A stretch of 9,898 nucleotides of DNA. Source: Sulfurimonas sp. GTDB taxonomy: Bacteria; Campylobacterota; Campylobacteria; Campylobacterales; Sulfurimonadaceae. The notes beneath the pieces are model-generated. The model was not told the origin of the DNA, ran no database searches, and saw only the letters and a program-made list of their open reading frames with translations. Below, in pieces: positions 6,896 through 9,898 of this stretch; the first letter of the stretch is position 1, and every line of letters starts with the position of its first letter. Made by a program: the position numbers and the translations under genes. The stretch lies in NCBI GenBank assembly GCA_022712845.1, contig JAFLJV010000074.1, positions 1-9,898 of the forward strand, written 5' to 3'.

Positions 6896-6901
6896 ATTAT
6901 T

Positions 6902-7594
6902 ATAAAATATCAAATAATTTTATCATTATTTATAATTATTTTTATATTGCCCAACAAGCTTTTAGCAATAGATGGAATGCATTTAGGACTAACAGCTGCT
7001 GGTGTTTCAGGAGGTGCTATATGTGTGTTTTGTCATACTCCTCACTCTTCAAACAATGGAATAAGCCCAATTTGGAATAAAGGGACAAGTCCAACTACTT
7101 TTACAATGTATGGTACAACAATGGCTGGAACACAAACTGCAGCTCAACCATTTGGTGAATCTTTAGCATGTTTAAGTTGTCATGATGGAGTTAGTGCGAT
7201 GAATGCTGTTATAAATGCTCCAGGTTCTGGAAATCAATCAGATTATGCTGCTAATTCTTTGGCTGCAGGTACATATTTATTAAATAGCAATAGGAGTACA
7301 TTTAAAGATGTTATGGTACCAAGTGCTACTAAAGCTGTTGGCTATAATGGATTAAATGATGATCATCCTATATCTATAGAATATATAGAAGGTAGAGGTG
7401 GTTTAAAACCAACTAGTACTCCTTTAGTTAATTGGCGTGGAGCAGAGACTATAAAAGATTTACTTCGTGGTCCTGGTAAAAAATATGTTCAATGTTCTTC
7501 ATGTCATGATCCTCATGATGATTATAATGGTTTATACAAAAGAGCTGCTACGTTTAATGGTAGTGGATTATGTATGGGTTGTCATAGTAAATAA
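6902..7594 (+). CDS. Exported tetraheme c-type cytochrome (paired CxxCH type), probable ATA start
   Basis: Taken from ATA 6902 the protein has 230 residues. Residues 1-22 form a signal peptide: Lys2, then the hydrophobic IILSLFIIIFIL, and a likely cleavage after LLA (20-22). Four CxxCH heme sites follow: CVFCH (41-45), CLSCH (90-94), CSSCH (198-202) and CMGCH (224-228). Other histidines that could be axial ligands occur in CHTPH, DDHP and CHDPH. The pattern CxxCHTPHSS...CLSCHDG...CxSCHDPH is typical of the doubled-CxxCH multiheme group, which carries electrons in the periplasm; donor and acceptor cannot be told. The first conventional start, TTG 6947, would cut away most of the signal peptide and has no ribosome binding site, although heme attachment requires export. 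The cytochrome lies alone between ovoA (divergent) and pgeF, with no maturation or partner gene beside it. Confidence 0.88.
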   Translation: MKYQIILSLFIIIFILPNKLLAIDGMHLGLTAAGVSGGAICVFCHTPHSSNNGISPIWNKGTSPTTFTMYGTTMAGTQTAAQPFGESLACLSCHDGVSAMNAVINAPGSGNQSDYAANSLAAGTYLLNSNRSTFKDVMVPSATKAVGYNGLNDDHPISIEYIEGRGGLKPTSTPLVNWRGAETIKDLLRGPGKKYVQCSSCHDPHDDYNGLYKRAATFNGSGLCMGCHSK

Positions 7595-7635
7595 AAATAC
7601 TGTATATTTATAATTAAACAAACTATTTTATATTT

Positions 7636-7644
7636 TGTTATAAT
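7636..7644 (+). promoter_or_regulatory. Extended -10 promoter of pgeF, predicting a leaderless transcript
   Basis: TGTTATAAT is a perfect TGnTATAAT. The last T is 7 nt from the A of the ATG at 7651, so the predicted +1 is the first base of the start codon. No Shine-Dalgarno sequence lies between. Confidence 0.55.
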
Positions 7645-7650
7645 CTTAAT

Positions 7651-8376
7651 ATGAAACTTTCCCATAGTAACTTACTAAACTCTTTTTTAAACCTACTTCA
7701 TACATATACAACACGAACAAGCTCAAATTTAGCTTTTCATGTAAATGATTATAAAAAAAATGTTATAAAAAATCATGAGTTATTAGCAAAAAAATTAAAT
7801 TATGATTTTAAAAAACTTGTTTACATGAAACAAATTCATTCTGATATTGTACATATTGTAAATGAAGATGATAATTTCAATAATCCTCCAACTTGTGATG
7901 CTCTTATAACTGACAAAAAAAATATTCCCCTTATGGTTATGGTTGCTGATTGTTCCCCTATTTTATTTTATGATGATGTTAAAAAAATTATTGCTGTTGC
8001 TCATGCTGGACGTGCAGGAGCATTTAAAAATATAGTTAAAAATGTAATTGATTGTTTTGTAAACAAATATGATTCAAATCCAAAAAATATTTTGGTATCT
8101 ATTGGAGCAAGTATAGGTAGTTGTTGCTATGAAGTTGGAAGTGAAATATATGATGAAGTTAAAAAGCTTTATTTAGAATATTCAATCCTAAAAAAAGAAA
8201 ATAATTTCTACCTTGATATCGGTAAAATTTTAAAATCACAACTTTTAGAATTAGGAATTAAGAAAGAACATATAGAGATAAGTGATGAGTGTACAAAATG
8301 TAATAGTGATAAATATTTTTCATATAGAGCTGATTCAAAATGTGGAAGATTCGCAGGAGTATTAATGCTTAAGTGA
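7651..8376 (+). CDS. pgeF: YfiH/PgeF family peptidoglycan editing factor (multicopper-oxidase-like fold)
   Basis: The 241-residue cytosolic protein is a complete member of the YfiH/PgeF (DUF152, 'laccase domain') family. E. coli PgeF corrects misincorporation of serine for alanine in peptidoglycan precursors, and relatives act as purine nucleoside phosphorylases or deaminases. The conserved metal and active-site residues appear in order: His63 (KQIHSD), Cys101 (VADCSPILFYD) and His118 (AVAHAGRAGAF). These are followed by GASIGSCCYEVG (152-163) and the C-terminal FSYRADSKCGRFAGV. The usual HAGWRG is HAGRAG here, which I recall as normal for Campylobacterota. The N-terminus is short (TTRTSSNLAFHVND at 20-33) and lacks the GGxS loop of many homologues. 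The ATG sits directly on the predicted transcription start, so translation is probably leaderless. The Spy-like gene follows after 53 bp and may be co-transcribed. Confidence 0.9.
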   Translation: MKLSHSNLLNSFLNLLHTYTTRTSSNLAFHVNDYKKNVIKNHELLAKKLNYDFKKLVYMKQIHSDIVHIVNEDDNFNNPPTCDALITDKKNIPLMVMVADCSPILFYDDVKKIIAVAHAGRAGAFKNIVKNVIDCFVNKYDSNPKNILVSIGASIGSCCYEVGSEIYDEVKKLYLEYSILKKENNFYLDIGKILKSQLLELGIKKEHIEISDECTKCNSDKYFSYRADSKCGRFAGVLMLK

Positions 8377-8429
8377 GTATTTAATATTTTATGTTAAGCT
8401 TCTCACGAAATTAACAAACAAGGAAAATC

Positions 8430-8855
8430 ATGTTAAAAAAATACTTTGTACTAATGATAATTAGTATACTAACTGCTTCAACTCTATTTGGTGCCACACC
8501 TAAAAACCCACCATTTTTAATACTTGGAAAAATTCCTCACTATGTAGGAATGCTCAAAGATAATTGGGATAATGAAAAACTAGCTTTAAATGAAAAACAG
8601 AAAGAAAAACTTTTAAAAGTTCGTAAAAATACTATAAAAAAAGTTATGAAGCTGAAAAAGAGACTAGTTAATCTTGAACTAGAGGTTGCTGACAATGTTC
8701 TATCTGGAAGTACTCCCCAAGAGCTTCAAGAAAAACTAAAAGTGATAGCTAAGTATAAAATCAAAGCTACAACTGCACATTTAAATTGTGCTTATAGAAC
8801 TCAACAAATTCTTTCTAAAGAGCAACTTATTACTCTTAAAAAATTATCTAACTAA
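8430..8855 (+). CDS. Spy/CpxP-like periplasmic helical protein
   Basis: The 141-residue product begins with a signal peptide (LysLys, hydrophobic 6-20, probable cleavage near FGA at 20-22). The mature part is helical and rich in lysine and leucine. It carries two LTxxQ-like motifs, LNEKQ (53-57) and LSKEQ (128-132), spaced as in the Spy/CpxP/periplasmic heavy-metal-sensor group of small chaperone-like proteins, with a long basic helix between them (about 58-85). There is a single cysteine (Cys120). The group binds unfolded proteins or damps envelope-stress sensors, but no sensor kinase is in the window, so the role is open. The ATG has a strong AAGGA (8420-8424) 5 nt upstream. The stop overlaps the convergent dxs end by 12 bp. 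Function is assigned by motif and architecture only. Confidence 0.72.
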   Translation: MLKKYFVLMIISILTASTLFGATPKNPPFLILGKIPHYVGMLKDNWDNEKLALNEKQKEKLLKVRKNTIKKVMKLKKRLVNLELEVADNVLSGSTPQELQEKLKVIAKYKIKATTAHLNCAYRTQQILSKEQLITLKKLSN

Positions 8856-9898
8856 CTCTTTAACTTTTTTAGCTAACTGCTCGGGTAGAAGTCCTAAAGA
8901 CTCCTCTACCTGCTTAGTATTTCCATGAGTTATAAATCTATCTTCATACTCAAAACTCTCAAGTTCTACATCTGAAATCTTCTCTCTTGCTAAAAATTCT
9001 AAAATTGCAGAACCAACGCCACCCATTTTAGAGCTATCTGAAAAAATAAACCATTTTTTATGTTTAGTACTTAAATCTTTTAACTTCTCTTCATCGAGTG
9101 GTTTTACAAAACGAAGATCTAAAATACTTACATCTTGCTCCATCAATTCTGCTGTTTCATAAGCACGACCCACTCCATTTCCATAACCTATAAAAAGTAT
9201 ATCACTATTATTTGAGCGAAGTAGTTGTGATTTTGCTAACTCAAAAGACTGTGATTGAGGTAAATTTGTTTGAGTAAAAGAACCTCTTGGATAACGAAGA
9301 GAACATGGATGTTCATACCCAGCTGCAAAAGCCATAGCTTGATGAAATGATTTTTCATCTCTTGGAGCAAAAAGAGTCATATTTGGGATAGCTCTTAAAA
9401 AACTTATATCAAACACTCCTTGATGCGTCTCTCCATCTTCACCAACAATTCCTGCACGATCTAGTGCAAAAACAACTGGTAAATCCATTAAACATGTATC
9501 ATGAATTATTTGATCATATCCACGCTGTAAAAATGTAGAATAGATTGTACAAAATGGTTTAAAACCCTCTTTTGCTAAAGCACTCATTGAAGTTACAGCA
9601 TGTTGTTCTGCAATAGCAACATCCCAAAATCTATTAGGATACCTCTCCATTAACTCACTTAGACCTGTTCCACTTGGCATGGCAGCAGTTGAACCAACTA
9701 TTTTTTCATTTTTATCAGCTAAATGTAGTAAAGCTTCTGTATAAATTTGTGTAGCACTTTTTAAAGAGCCTTTTTTTGAAGAGTTTCCACTGTCTATATC
9801 AAATGGACCAACACCATGCCACCTCTCTTCTTTACCTTCAGCAATACTATAACCTTTGCCTTTAAGTGTTTGAGCATGAACAAGTACAGGCTGTTTTA
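8844..9898 (-). CDS. dxs: 1-deoxy-D-xylulose-5-phosphate synthase, C-terminal part (5' end outside the window)
   Basis: The frame is open from the right edge to TAA 8844-8846, giving 350 codons, somewhat more than half of a normal Dxs of about 610-630 residues. The part before the internal Met at 9680 is also coding: it reads QTLKGKGYS, WHGVGPFD and KIVGSTAAMPSGTGL, typical of the end of the first thiamine-diphosphate domain and the linker. Next come the pyrimidine-binding domain with the catalytic Glu in AIAEQHAVT, DRAGIVGEDGETHQG, FDISFLRAIPN and LRYPRG, then the transketolase C-terminal domain (LDLRFVKPLDEE, HGNTKQ). Dxs joins pyruvate and glyceraldehyde 3-phosphate to start the MEP isoprenoid pathway and feeds thiamine and pyridoxal synthesis. 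Nothing looks broken; the gene is cut only by the window edge. Confidence 0.96.
   Translation of the reverse strand, partial: KQPVLVHAQTLKGKGYSIAEGKEERWHGVGPFDIDSGNSSKKGSLKSATQIYTEALLHLADKNEKIVGSTAAMPSGTGLSELMERYPNRFWDVAIAEQHAVTSMSALAKEGFKPFCTIYSTFLQRGYDQIIHDTCLMDLPVVFALDRAGIVGEDGETHQGVFDISFLRAIPNMTLFAPRDEKSFHQAMAFAAGYEHPCSLRYPRGSFTQTNLPQSQSFELAKSQLLRSNNSDILFIGYGNGVGRAYETAELMEQDVSILDLRFVKPLDEEKLKDLSTKHKKWFIFSDSSKMGGVGSAILEFLAREKISDVELESFEYEDRFITHGNTKQVEESLGLLPEQLAKKVKELVR

Larger units (their letters stand above)
6623..6901. other. AT-rich divergent spacer between ovoA and the tetraheme cytochrome gene
   Basis: This stretch is extremely AT-rich and contains several TATAAT strings, including 6728-6733 and 6741-6746 on the plus strand, any of which could serve the cytochrome gene. 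An 11-bp direct repeat, ATATTATAATT, occurs at 6762-6772 and 6814-6824. A 35-codon open frame starts at ATG 6798 and ends at TAA 6903-6905, overlapping the proposed cytochrome start; it has no convincing ribosome binding site. No structured RNA or strong hairpin is evident. Confidence 0.6.

Noticed and set aside
6947..7594. Cytochrome gene starting at TTG 6947
   Set aside because: This would remove most of the signal peptide and there is no Shine-Dalgarno sequence before it; the AAGGA at 6891-6895 and the upstream hydrophobic codons favour 6902.
7594..7611. Short AT-only dyad (AAATA...TATTT) after the cytochrome stop as a terminator
   Set aside because: The stem is five A-T pairs without a G-C core or proper T-run, no better than expected in such AT-rich DNA.
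8373..8406. GTGAG...CTCAC inverted repeat between pgeF and the Spy-like gene
   Set aside because: A five-base stem around a loop of 24 bases is too weak to call a terminator or operator.

Overview
The window looks like chromosomal DNA of a low-GC Campylobacterota (epsilonproteobacterial) organism of the Sulfurimonas/Arcobacter kind. This is inferred from the AT-rich base composition, extended -10 promoters (TGnTATAAT) without clear -35 boxes, AAGGA-type ribosome binding sites, tight gene packing with overlapping ends, and protein style (for example HAGRAG instead of HAGWRG in PgeF). The genus cannot be fixed from the sequence alone. I see no phage, transposase, rRNA, tRNA or CRISPR signal.

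Layout. Positions 2-142 (+) hold the 3' end of a small Cys-containing protein gene that runs tail-to-tail into a three-gene minus-strand cluster (1979 down to 117): a PLP-dependent PatB/MalY-type C-S lyase, a 78-residue unknown protein, and a YhbP-family flavin-fold protein. A divergent promoter region (1980-2126) separates this cluster from a 757-residue quinol-type nitric oxide reductase homologue (2127-4400, +). A 62-bp REP-like palindrome pair (4423-4484) lies between that gene and the convergent ovoA gene (4523-6622, -), which encodes the ovothiol biosynthesis enzyme with its C-terminal methyltransferase. A very AT-rich spacer (6623-6901) precedes an exported tetraheme cytochrome c (6902-7594, +) that seems to start at a rare ATA codon. 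Then come pgeF/yfiH (7651-8376, +), probably on a leaderless transcript, and a Spy/CpxP-like periplasmic protein (8430-8855, +). The window ends in the 3' part of dxs (8844 to the right edge, -), which converges on the Spy-like gene with a 12-bp overlap.

Main point of interest. The NOR homologue keeps the heme-binding histidines but has Asn542 in place of the third FeB histidine, Gln563 in place of a conserved active-site glutamate, and has lost three of the four residues of the canonical quinol pocket. This is the kind of substitution pattern described for putative NO dismutases (Nod, 2 NO -> N2 + O2) of Methylomirabilis rather than for true quinol-oxidising NO reductases. It is flanked by an O2-dependent ovothiol synthase and by a C-S lyase that could supply the missing OvoB step. 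The link between NO chemistry, O2 supply and thiol-histidine antioxidant synthesis is a hypothesis from proximity, not something the sequence proves.
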